38,651 bases of DNA from Podila epigama (lineage: Eukaryota > Mortierellomycota > Mortierellomycetes > Mortierellales > Mortierellaceae), in the NCBI GenBank assembly GCA_015679605.1, contig JAAAVE010000059.1, forward strand, positions 544-39,194. The letters are read 5' to 3'. How positions within the stretch are numbered: the first letter of the stretch is position 1; every line of letters starts with the position of its first letter. Under the pieces are notes generated by a model, which saw nothing but the letters and a program-made list of their open reading frames with translations, did not search any database and was not told where the DNA came from. This document shows positions 10,243 to 20,679 of the stretch, one piece after another. Made by a program: the position numbers and the translations under genes.

Positions 10243-12667
10243 ATGCGTGAGATTGTCCACTTGCAGACCGGTCAGTGCGGTAACCAGATCGGAGGAAAGT
10301 TCTGGGAAGTCATCAGTGACGAGCACGGTATCGACAACTCTGGTGTCTACCACGGAGACTCTGACTTGCAGCTCGAGCGTATCAACGTCTACTACAATGA
10401 GGCTGCCGGTAACAAGTACGTTCCTCGTGCTGTCCTCGTTGACTTGGAGCCCGGCACCATCGATGCCGTCCGCACTGGTCCCTTTGGTGAGCTCTTCCGC
10501 CCTGATAACCTCATCTTTGGTCAGAGCGGTGCCGGTAACAACTGGGCCAAGGGTCACTACACCGAGGGTGCCGAGCTTGTTGACTCTGTCCTCGACGTCG
10601 TCCGCAAGGAGGCCGAGTCCTGCGACTGCCTCCAGGGTTTCCAAATCACCCACTCCCTTGGTGGTGGTACCGGTGCCGGTATGGGAACTTTGTTGATCTC
10701 CAAGATTCGTGAGGAATACCCTGATCGTATGATGTGCACATTCTCTGTCATGCCCTCGCCCAAGGTAAGATCATCATTGACATCCTCATCATCAACATTG
10801 TCATCCAACAACAAATTCCCCCACCCACCACCTTCCCAAAAACAAAAGAGAAAAGCCTATTCAGAAATTTGAAAAGACGCGTCGTTTGTCTGTTTTGATG
10901 GGAACGGACTTGGTCTCCTCCCCATCCCCCTTTTTTTTTGTACCCTGCTTCTTCTTTGACGCAACAAAATATCGGCTAGCTTTTTCAAAGCAACTTGCTG
11001 TCAAAAAGTCCCTCCCCCATTGAATGTTCGGGTCCCAAATTTGAAGCTTGTGTTCACTACCCTTTTACCATCTCCCCCATGACATGATACCCTTTCCCTG
11101 ACATGACCTCAACTGTTCAGGTTCTCTCTTTGTTTTTAAAGTTGGACAACCGAGAGAGCTTTTTTTTTTTTTTTTTTCAGCTCTACTTGCGTATTGTTTG
11201 TTTTATGTACCTTTCGTCCTCTTTGTTGTTGGTTCGAGTGGTGCAGTTGAGAAGGATGGTTGGAATGTGTTTGCACAGACAGCTTTCAAGTTTGGAGTCT
11301 TGTTGGTCACTTTGAAAGCGTAGTCTTTCATGATACTAAAGACGACATGAGCTGACAGACCTGGGGGGATGCAGGGGGAGCCCACTTGTCCACTGTTTTA
11401 TTTTTACTTTAGTCACTTCGCCTGAGCAAACATAACACACAGCGACTGAACTGACTCTTGTTTCTTTATTTTTTTTTTTGCACACTTGTCATTTGCCAAT
11501 TAGGTCTCGGACACTGTTGTTGAGCCCTACAATGCCACCCTCTCCGTCCACCAGCTGGTTGAGAACTCGGATGAGACCTTCTGTATCGATAACGAGGCTT
11601 TGTACGATATCTGCTTCCGCACCTTGAAGCTCACTGCCCCCAGCTACGGTGACCTCAACCACCTCGTCTCCGTTGTCATGAGCGGCATCACCACCTCTCT
11701 CCGTTTCCCTGGCCAGCTCAACGCTGACTTGAGAAAGTTGGCCGTCAACTTGGGTAAGCATTGGAACGTTGTTTTTTTCTCTCTGGCAACAATAGGAGTT
11801 TTTTCTCAGTATTTTCACTGCCAGCAAAACAAGACCCAAAAAAATAGGCTCCATTTTGCTGTGTTGCTTGAACGAAAGAACAGTGTGTGATATTGTGATG
11901 GGAGGGGGAAAAAGTCTAATGCTAACATTTGCATGTATCCCCACAATATAGTTCCTTTCCCCCGTCTCCACTTCTTCATGATTGGTTTCGCTCCTTTGAC
12001 CTCTAACAACGCCCAGAACTTCCGCGCTGTGACCGTTCCCGAGCTCACCCAGCAGATGTTCGATGCCAAGAACATGATGGCTGCCTCTGACCCCCGCCAC
12101 GGTCGTTACCTCACTGTTGCCGCCATGTTCCGTGGTCGCATGTCTACCAAGGAGGTTGACGAGCAGATGCTCAACGTCCAGAACAAGAACAGCGCTTACT
12201 TCGTTGAGTGGATTCCCAACAACGTCAAGACTGCTGTCTGTGACATTCCTCCTCGTGGCCTCAAGATGTCTGTTACCTTCATTGGTAACTCGACTGCCAT
12301 CCAGGAGTTGTTCAAGCGTATCTCTGAGCAGTTCACTGCCATGTTCCGTCGCAAGGCTTTCTTGCATTGGTACACTGGTGAGGGAATGGATGAGATGGAG
12401 TTCACTGAGGCTGGTACGTTCATTTTTTTTTTTCTTGATTTCATTTATTTGTTTCTTGCTTCTCTACGAATGTTATGGATTATTTGTATGGTATGTGTGT
12501 AGAGAACTGGAACTAACATGACTTTCTCCTTCCTTCTCCTCTCTCGAACTTGTATAGAATCCAACATGAACGACTTGGTCTCCGAATACCAGCAATACCA
12601 GGATGCTACCGCTGAGGATGATGTTGAGGAGTACGAGGATGACATTGCCGTTGACATGGACATCTAA
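10243..12667 (+). CDS. TUB2: Beta-tubulin, 4 exons
   Basis: The exons are 10243-10764, 11504-11753, 11952-12413 and 12558-12667, giving 447 residues, the normal family length. The protein starts [17 protein letters not shown] (the MREI motif supports the start). It has the GTP-binding [10 protein letters not shown] loop at about 140-149 and ends in the acidic tail of the family ([13 protein letters not shown]). It polymerises with alpha-tubulin into microtubules. Intron 1 is long for this window (739 bp); the others are about 145-200 bp, all GT-AG. The residues linked in other fungi to benzimidazole sensitivity are His6, Phe167, Glu198 and Phe200, the sensitive-type states. Codon use is strongly C-ending, fitting high expression. 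Confidence 0.99.
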
Positions 12668-13820
12668 AGTGCGATCTGTATTTGCAGTAGAGAAGTGAAG
12701 AAAGAATTGATTTTTTAACATATTGCTTTTGGGAGACAATTTTTGCTGGTGTTTGCTGCTGCTTTTGTTATGCTTTTTCTTTTCTTTTTTCTTTTCTTTT
12801 CCTTCTTTTACAACATCATCCTTATCCTTTTCCTGCCTTTCCTTTATTACATTTTCTCTTTAATCCGACTGACTGCCCTGCTCTTTTCAACTATCTGTCA
12901 ACCTTACCCAAATGATATCCCACATCTTGGCTATGTTGATAACCAAATGATCAGCTTCACGAGCTCTCCACATGCAGCGAGTTCTCTGAATAAATCGTCC
13001 ATTGCTGTTAAGCTTTGATGTGTATTGATTGGCACGAAAAGGATATGTGGAGGGTAATCGTTTGATGTTGCTGTTGGAATGGGTGAAGAAATGGCAGATC
13101 TTTATTTTCTTTCTTTTTTTCCTTCTATTTTTATATGTGCACAGAACAGAGAGTGTGGTCAATGGGAATGCATTTTAGGGCAGTAATTTTTTTGTTCCTT
13201 CTTTGTCTTCTTTTTTTTTTCTCAACTTCCGTTTTCAAGGAGTTATGCTTGTTACTGCATGAGGTACAGAACTAGGATGGAGCTTGCAACTTTACAATGG
13301 GAATGAACAAGGGGAGAGGAAGGGATCATGTATGCATAATAATGTATGCAAAGAACACAAAATAAAAAAACGAAACAAGACTGAAAAAGCAAAAGGGGAA
13401 TATCTCTGAGATCGTGATCCGTCTGGGTAAAAAAAAGACCTCCGTCTCCGTTCCTCCTTCATTACTACCCTTTTTTCAAGGCAAAAAAAAAAAAAAAAAN
13501 NNNNNNNNTTTTTTTTATCCTTATTTTTTTTGTCTCTGACCATTGCCGTAGACTCGTGTACAATAGTATATTTTTCATTATTCAACAAGGACTTATCTTT
13601 GTAACATTGCTACGCTTAAAACCTTTTATTTTCAAATGTCTATCATGAGAGTTGAGAGACGGGTGGAAAGAATATGTTTTTGTGTGCTTGTCCAAATGAG
13701 TCGCCAAGAGAAAACAAATTTTCATGATTTAGTGCAAATGTAATGACTCTTCAAGTATGTTCTGAAATTTCACTTTTCATCCGAAATCATCCAATAGAAT
13801 TGGTTCTTCGGTTCAAACAT
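12668..13820. other. Intergenic region between beta-tubulin and tRNA-Ala
   Basis: The stretch is T-rich DNA with (TTTTC)n-like runs (12775-12800 and 13110-13130), an unsequenced gap at 13500-13508, and no open frame with a protein-like sequence. The part next to the tubulin stop is presumably its 3' UTR. Confidence 0.6.
13500..13508. other. Assembly gap (9 N) between an A-run and a T-run
   Basis: Nine N follow a run of 17 A and precede a run of 8 T. This is most likely an unresolved homopolymer; the true length here is unknown. Confidence 0.97.
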
Positions 13821-13893
13821 GGGGATCTAGCTCAAATGGTAGAGCGCTCGCTTAGCATGCGAGAGGCACTGGGATCGATGCCCAGGTTCTCCA
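13821..13893 (+). tRNA. tRNA-Ala, anticodon AGC
   Basis: A 73-nt cloverleaf with no intron. The 7-bp acceptor stem has one T6/T67 mismatch and contains the G3:T70 wobble pair, the main alanyl-tRNA synthetase identity element. The D arm is GCTC/GAGC, the anticodon stem CTCGC/GCGAG with loop TTAGCAT (anticodon AGC at 13854-13856), and the T arm CTGGG/CCCAG with loop ATCGATG. As usual for nuclear genes, CCA is not encoded. It reads Ala codons GCT and, with inosine at position 34, GCC and GCA. A T5 run follows. Confidence 0.97.
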
Positions 13894-13896
13894 ATA

Positions 13897-13901
13897 TTTT
13901 T
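13897..13901 (+). terminator. RNA polymerase III terminator of tRNA-Ala
   Basis: Five T residues start four bases after the mature tRNA end, the usual Pol III stop signal. Confidence 0.85.
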
Positions 13902-14107
13902 GATTTTGTTTTGTCTGGAAATGGGCTCTGAAGTTGCCACCGTCTTTTTGATTGGGTGGTCACTCTGAATGCTTTTTTTTTTGCACTTGGTTGAAAAACA
14001 TCTTTTTAAACCAATGCCGTTGAGTGTCCTTTGACAGGATATAAAAGAGAGTCTTTGCACTTGGTCCAAGAATAATATTTTTATTGTTGATTTCATTTGG
14101 CCCTTTT

Positions 14108-17100
14108 TTATGGTCTTCCAACACCTGCACCAATACTTTCAACCTCAGTGGATTGTCGAGGACCAAGCGCATGGCCTACAGAGGAAGGCGCGAGAATGCC
14201 TTCATGATTGATTTGCTGTTGCCCTGCTTCGGCCTGGACTTCTTCCATCTCGTTTTCCTCTGCAACTTGTTCATCGCCATCAATGAACTGCATCTGAACA
14301 CCTTCTTTGACCGAGTCAAGGGGCTGCTGGCCTTCAGTGTACCACACTCGAGTTGCACCCAGAGTCTTGATTCTTCCTTCGTCCTTCATCACGTATCGCT
14401 GTCGATGGCCTGAATACCACGAAGATGGCCAAGAGGAGCTAGAACCCCAAGTCGGCGTGGTTGTGGTTGTGGTTGTAAAAGTAGTTGTTGACGTTGTTGT
14501 CCCTGCTGAAGTAGTTGACTTGAAATCAGATGAAGGAGCCACTCGATTTTTTTTCTGTTTCCTACGTTTGTTGTCAAGGAGGTTTCCATGCGTACTTTGA
14601 AGATGATGACGATGACGATGAGGACGCATATGCGTCTGATGACTCGTACTATTGCTGCTATTCCCAGACATCGACATCTTGCGTAGTGCTCCGAGTGCTT
14701 GAGCGCGTGCCTGTTTTTTGATACGACGCTGCTGGATCTTTGCCTGTTCCTGTGCCCAAGTGGCTACGGACTTTGTGCGTTCTAGACGATGTTTCTCTAG
14801 GTCCAATTCCTGTCGCGTCAATCGTTCAATCGGATCATGGCGACGATGTCCCTGTTCTTCTTCCTCTTCCTCTTCTTCTTCCTCCTGCCGTTGTTGATGC
14901 TTTCTAACAGCGGCAGAAGAAGAAGAGAATGCATTGATAGCCCCACCAGAAGCAAGTGCTACTACAGGTGTACCGTTCTTGCTAGAAATATCTTTGTTTG
15001 GGTGTTGGAACAAGCCCATTTTCATGGAGGAAGGCATCCACGCACGGAGGTGAGCTGGCGAAGTTGAAATGACGGGATATTGGTGGTTGTACTCTTCTTC
15101 ATAGGATTCATCCTCTCCACCGATGGGCTCATCTCCATCATGACAATCACTATCGATTTTTTCTTCTTCTTCATCATCATATTCTTCTTCATCATCATAT
15201 TCTTCTTCAACTTCTTCTTCTTCTTCTGCTCCTTTTTCAATGTCGCTGTCATCGGTATAATCACATTGCTTTTGAATCGTAGGCGTCCTGCTCAGAGGTA
15301 ACATGGTCGGGACAGACAGTCCATCGGATCGACCACTCAATATCATCGAAGGTGAATGCATAAGAGGGTACCCATCCAATGTCGGATACTGTGATATAGC
15401 GTGATCGTTGGTATCATGGACTGCATAGTGACAATCACAGGATGCCGGCATGACCCTTGGCGATGAACTCTGCTGCTTTTGTTGTTGTTGCTGTTGTTGC
15501 TGTTCTTGAGCAGCAGAGGAAATCTCTGTCAAGGCTACAATATCCTCCATGATGGTCATTATAGCCAACTCATTCTTGGCACTGGTATCGCAGTAACTGC
15601 TGCTGGTACTGGTGCTGGTGTTGTTGCTGGTACTGCTATTGATTCTTTTCAATCTTTTCCCTTCTCTATTATTACCAGCTTTCTGGAGCGGTCGAGGTGG
15701 TGGTGACAGCGATATACCTTGATAATACTCACTACCACCACCACCGCTGTATCCTTCGTTAGGATAATGATGAGGACTCTTCATGATGGACTCGGGCTCA
15801 AGCTGGATTTCTTCCATCGAGTACCGCTCCACATCCTCACTTGTCGCAACTGTACTCCCAGGGTATGGGGTTGGCACACGGTCTTTGGCAGATCGTAACG
15901 GAAGTCCATATTTATGCGATGATGCGTTCATCGTCACGGTGGCGGTCGTCGTCGTCGCATTATTATTATTATTGTTCCCCTTGTTGTCATGACTGTGCTT
16001 CAACCCTCCAAGGCTTGCCACTCCCATTCGGAAAATACTATCAATCGCGTTCAACGGTCGAAAGGGTACAGGATGATTCACTTTGGCTGATGAAAGAGAG
16101 GTGATAGGATCGCTCTTGGAGAATAAGACAGGGTGTGGGCTACTGGGCCGATGGAGACCTACCGCCTTTCTGGCTGTTACTGCTGTTGCTATTACTGCTG
16201 CTGCTGTTTTCGGTGGTAGTGGTGGCGGCGACACAGGTGAGCGTCCAAAAGATCGAATCTGTTTCTTATTTTCTTGACTGGCTACGGTTCCAGTCTCTTG
16301 TGATTGTAGACTTGTTGAACTTGGGGTCGTCGGTGGCGCAATTGAGATCTCTGGGACCATCATCACAACACCACCACCACCACCACTACCACCACATCCT
16401 GTCTCGACAAACGGTTGTGTCAACAATAACGCAGGAGGACCATTACCACCATCACCACCAGCACCCTCACTTGAATTGTCACTGTTCGAAGGACTAAAGT
16501 CTGGTTGAGGTGGTTTATGAGAAGGTGGCGGTGACGAGGTGATGGTCGCCAAGGGGCGATGATTCATATCCAACTTCAAGTGCTGCTGTACATCGAGTTC
16601 GAGTTCACGAGGCATCATCTCGGGTGAATCCGAAAAGGGTACACCAAGGATCGAAGACGGGTGGCTCTGAATAGATGTTTGTGTTGTCATGGTCAAGTTC
16701 GAGGCTTGGTGTCCAACGCGTTGATCTCCTTGACGTCCCGCGGTCATCGCCATTGCGGTAGTAGTAGAAGCAACAGCGGCAACGCCACTGGCAAGGTTCC
16801 TGGATACGGGTGCATTGGATATCAATCGTCTGCCTGCAGCAATGGCTGCTGTGGCGCTGGCAGGAGCCTTGTCCATCCCTACATACCGGCTTTTGGCCAA
16901 TTGACGTGACTTTGGCGGTTGCTGGACCATTGGTTGATTCAATGTGCGAGGCTCAATAGCTGCTGTATTGAATCGGTAGGATGGGTGAGGTCTTTGTAGA
17001 GAGGGATGAGGAGGAGAAGAAGAAGGAGGAGAATGGCGATAAGGTGGACGAGGAGTCGGTGATGTGATCGGTGATGTGAGCATGGGTCGTGTGGGCATTC

Positions 17101-19716
17101 GATGCGACGCACGACTCACATCCTTTGCACAGCCTGTGAAATCAGTCCTGGCCTTGCACCAACAGATAGCAAAGAGGATGATCAAAACCAAAAGAACCAC
17201 AGGTGCATAGTTGAAATTGTTTCTTGTCAATGGGAACGTGGACGGGAGCATGAGGGCCAAGGAGACGCTCAAGAGCCAGACAATTGAGACTGCATGAAGG
17301 TATGGGGAGAAGACACCTAGGCTGAAATTGCCTGGAATATAATGTAGTCTTCCTTCACGCGTCAATCTCATGCAGAGCGGCACGACTATATATTATATGT
17401 TGTTTCCAAAAGTGGTTGTGGATTTCGTGTCAGGTCAGTACGTAGGTTTAAAGAAATACGTGGAATGACAAAAAGAAAATGACAGCCTCCCAACTTCTAT
17501 CCTTCTTACCAAAGCTAATGTTGGCAGTGATACAGGCAAGACTCGAAAGCCATCGAAAGGCCTCTGTATTCCCCCAAAAGAATGGGAAAATGCAACACAT
17601 GCTTGCCGCCGAGACCAACCACGAGACGCGTTGAGGTACCTTTCTTCGCATATGCAGATTGTTCCAGTAAGACGAGTGAGGGACACCTCCATCGCGTGCA
17701 AAAGAATACACAACGCGTGTTGCTGCCATGAGACGTACAAGACCAGCAAAGGAGATGGCGACAAGCACGAGAGAGATGAAAGTCACTGCTGCATGGTTGC
17801 CCAATGTTTCCTATACAAGAAAGTCAAACGAAACGTGCATGAGGTGGTGAGTGATTGATGAATTGATGAAGGGGGGAGGAGGAGATCAAAGTGTGTGTAG
17901 ACAAATAGCAAAAGACGGTACGAAAAAAAAAAACGCGTGACAAGAAATCGAGTATGACTTACAATGACAACCTTGACACCAGGTACCTGTTCATCCAGCA
18001 GTCCTTTGATCGGCTTGACGACAGCATAGTTAAGTGCCAAGATGAGAGGGAAACCAAAGAACAGATTAAGCAGAGTGGACCCTGTGATCATCCATGGTAT
18101 GACTCTTTCTGGACGACGACTCTCTTCGGCCTAGATAAGAAGAACGATAAGTAAAGGAGCGAGGGAAAGGAGAACAAGAGGGTCATCGGTCAGCTAATCG
18201 AAATTTGCGCCCCAGAAACTCTTAAAGAATTCTTTTTTTCCCCCATATCTCTCTTTACCAAACGGATGACAGAATCTTGTGGACAAAAGACAAACGCCGA
18301 CATGAGTGCGCTGCTGAGGGCTGCATAGACAGCATTGGAGCTTCCAGAATAGTTGAGGAAAGCAGTAAAAGGGACATGGGCCGTCGAGGCATTCACGCCC
18401 CCCAATGACAGCATCACACTGATCAACGCTACTGCGATCCCTATAGCGAAAACGCCTGTGTTTGACGAATTTGTGTGTGTGTGTGGATTATTGTAGAATG
18501 GATAGTGGCCGATATGGGAGGGTGGATAGAGAAGGGGCGTTAAGTTATGGAGTCATACATGGAGACGGATATTTTTTTTTCTGGACATAATGACAGGTGG
18601 AACGAATGGATTAAGAAAAAAAAAAAAGGAGTGTTACCAGAAGCTGTCGAGAGGACACCAATGCTGCGGACGGGGAGGAGGTTGATGGTCTGCCATACAA
18701 GGATGATGCCCAGATGGAACATCACTAGCATAGCCGGTGTCGATGCCACCTGGTGTACTGAGAGCAAGAGTTGACCAAGGACAGATGCAAAGTAGAATGC
18801 CATCGATGCTGCAACTGTCACCTACACAGGATAAAAAATAAATTTTCCATTCCACACAGCGCAAAATAAAAAAAAGAAAAGAAAAGCAGTTAACAGTCAG
18901 CCATCGCAAGAATAGGTTGCGGGTACTGGAACGAAAAGGTGAGTACTTCAGCAACTCACAAAAAAAGATAGATTGAACACAATAAAAACATACAGAACTG
19001 ACGATGGAAATCCAGCCAACCATCCAAGTCAAGTAAGCACGTCGCTTTGAGGAGCCAAGTTGGTAGACCCAATGATGCACACCCGCGGTGGTCGGGTAAG
19101 CGGAAGCGAGTTCTGCTAAACAGAGTGACACGACAATGGACATTCCACCCATCACCAGAAAGCTCCATGTTGCCCATGCTGGCCCCCCGTTCGTCAACGC
19201 AAACCCGTAAAGTGGGAGAATGCCACCTAGCGCATTACAAGCACTGATGGTGATGCCTGTTAGACTGACCCATGGAAGACTTCTTGACATGACCTGATAC
19301 AAGAATATGACGAATTTGTTAGTCATCTCTAGAAAGGCGAGAAAGAGGATTGAATTCTCAGATTGGCAAGGGAAAAAATAAAATGTTCTACTCACCGGCT
19401 TATAACCAAGTGAAATCAAGTTGTAATCATCCAAGGTGAGAAGTTTGGGTGGTTGTTGGATGAGTCGCCATGGTGGCGAGACTGTAGTATGGGCTTCGAG
19501 TGCATGGTGGTCATCTTCATAGAGGTCATGTATACTGATATTGTTATTGTCATGGATGATGTTGCTGTTCAGTTTGTTTGTACTTTCAAAGTTGTGTAAA
19601 GGAGGACCACCACCGCGATAGTGTGCCATTAGGGTCGATGGTAATGGTCGTAGGGGGACATTATGATGTAGACGATTGTTGCTGCTCTTGCTGTTGTTAA
19701 TATGGATGGAACGCAT
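14108..19716 (-). CDS. APC-family amino-acid/GABA-type permease with a giant C-terminal tail, 7 exons
   Basis: The exons are 19716-19396, 19293-18994, 18821-18638, 18455-18259, 18130-17963, 17810-17510 and 17385-14108, all GT-AG and in phase; they encode 1582 residues. Residues 1-107 are a polar N-terminal region ending in the family-typical LLTLDDYNLISLGYKP. Residues about 108-567 form the transporter core of hydrophobic helices, with GGPAWATWSFLVMGGM, AELASAYPTTAGVHHWVYQL and VRLMAATRVVYSFARDGGVP. This matches the amino-acid/choline transporter branch (GABA, choline or polyamine permeases); the substrate cannot be told. The last helix ends near Cys567. About 1015 residues of low-complexity sequence follow in one exon: Pro/Ser-rich, Gly run, Asn run (about 960), poly-Gln (about 1117-1129), acidic EEE/YDD blocks (about 1208-1235 and 1325-1335) and a charged, possibly coiled-coil segment (about 1341-1391). 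Relatives are usually 500-600 residues, so the tail is unusual. Confidence 0.9.
15150..15235. repeat. TTC/ATC trinucleotide array coding for the acidic Glu/Asp block
   Basis: A TTCTTCTTC/ATCATCATC array includes a near-exact repeat of about 24 bp (TTCATCATCATATTCTTC). Read on the minus strand it encodes EEYDDEEEYDDEEEE in the permease tail. Confidence 0.8.
15470..15508. repeat. CTG/TTG trinucleotide array coding for poly-Gln
   Basis: Mixed TTG and CTG triplets read on the minus strand as CAA/CAG, giving eight Gln, one Lys and two more Gln in the permease tail. The mixed codons suggest selection for glutamine or old age of the tract. Confidence 0.8.
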
Positions 19717-20679
19717 CTCTAGTATGTATATATGTGTCTGAATGTCTGTCGCGTATCTGTGTCTGTGTCTGTGTCTGTGTATGTAAGTATGCGTGTGAGT
19801 GTAAGGGTGTTTTAAGAAAATGGAGTGGGAGGATTATTAGGTGTAAGGAGGGTGGGTGGGGTATGTTTTTGAACAAGGGTATCGAACGCGAACGCGTATG
19901 TGAATATGTGTCTAGGTGTTAAGAAGAGAGAAAGAGAGAGTGAGAGAATGTTAAAGAAAAACTTAGGAACGGAGGAAGGGGTCGTTAAATGAAGGCATTG
20001 GGCGAGTGGGAGAACAGAAAAAAAAGAACAACAAAGACGCGGGGAACGAGGGACACAAAAAAATCTCGTATTTTAAAGGAATGGACATCCATCCATTCTC
20101 ATGATCGCAACCGTTTGTTCGAGCATAAACATAGAGCGGAGTGTGACAAAGAGTGGCGAAAGAAGAACAAGAATAGACATGTCGCATACGCACAAAGTGA
20201 ATCCACGCAGGACATTGTCGAAAAGATCAAGTTTACTCAGCTTTACAGAACGAAAAGAAAGATACATCGAAAGATGGATAAAAAGAAAAAAAAGGGAAAA
20301 AAAGATCTGCTGGTCGATATTCCATTGCCCTTTGCTATTTTCTCTTTTTTCCCCCTTGCCTTTTCTCGACAACCGAACGACTCTACAATCGATAGACGAT
20401 CATTACTACTCACTCGGAAAAGCATCATTGCAGAAGCAACCGTCCATGGAAGGTATGCACATTGAACACTACATTCATGTATAAGCAAACAACAAAACAC
20501 AAAAGAAAAATCAGGGTAATTTTTGATCCCGTCACTTTGACCCTACCTCAATCTCCATGTTGCCTTTCTGTTTATTAGAGTTGTTTGTGTTTTTATTCCA
20601 AAAGGGCCAACATGTCCGCCCGTGTGCTTTCAATTACGATGGCATGAATAAAAGTTTGGCCAAGACAAGAGTGGCGATG
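19717..20679. other. Intergenic region between the permease start and the Mss1 stop
   Basis: It holds the permease leader/promoter (GT-rich repeats 19740-19800) and the Mss1 3' flank. Two open frames on the plus strand (about 19989-20465 and 20101-20484) are Lys/Arg-rich and match nothing. I see no supported gene. Confidence 0.5.
19752..19786. repeat. (TGTGTC)n microsatellite
   Basis: Four to five GTGTCT units lie just upstream of the permease start codon, probably in the transcribed leader. Confidence 0.85.

Noticed and set aside
11489-12367. Minus-strand open frame of 292 codons
   Set aside because: It is antisense to beta-tubulin exons 2-3 and arises from the strong C-ending codon bias of that gene.
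19989-20484. Plus-strand Lys/Arg-rich open frames upstream of the permease
   Set aside because: A/G-rich leader DNA without recognisable protein sequence; two overlapping frames and the opposite strand are all open.
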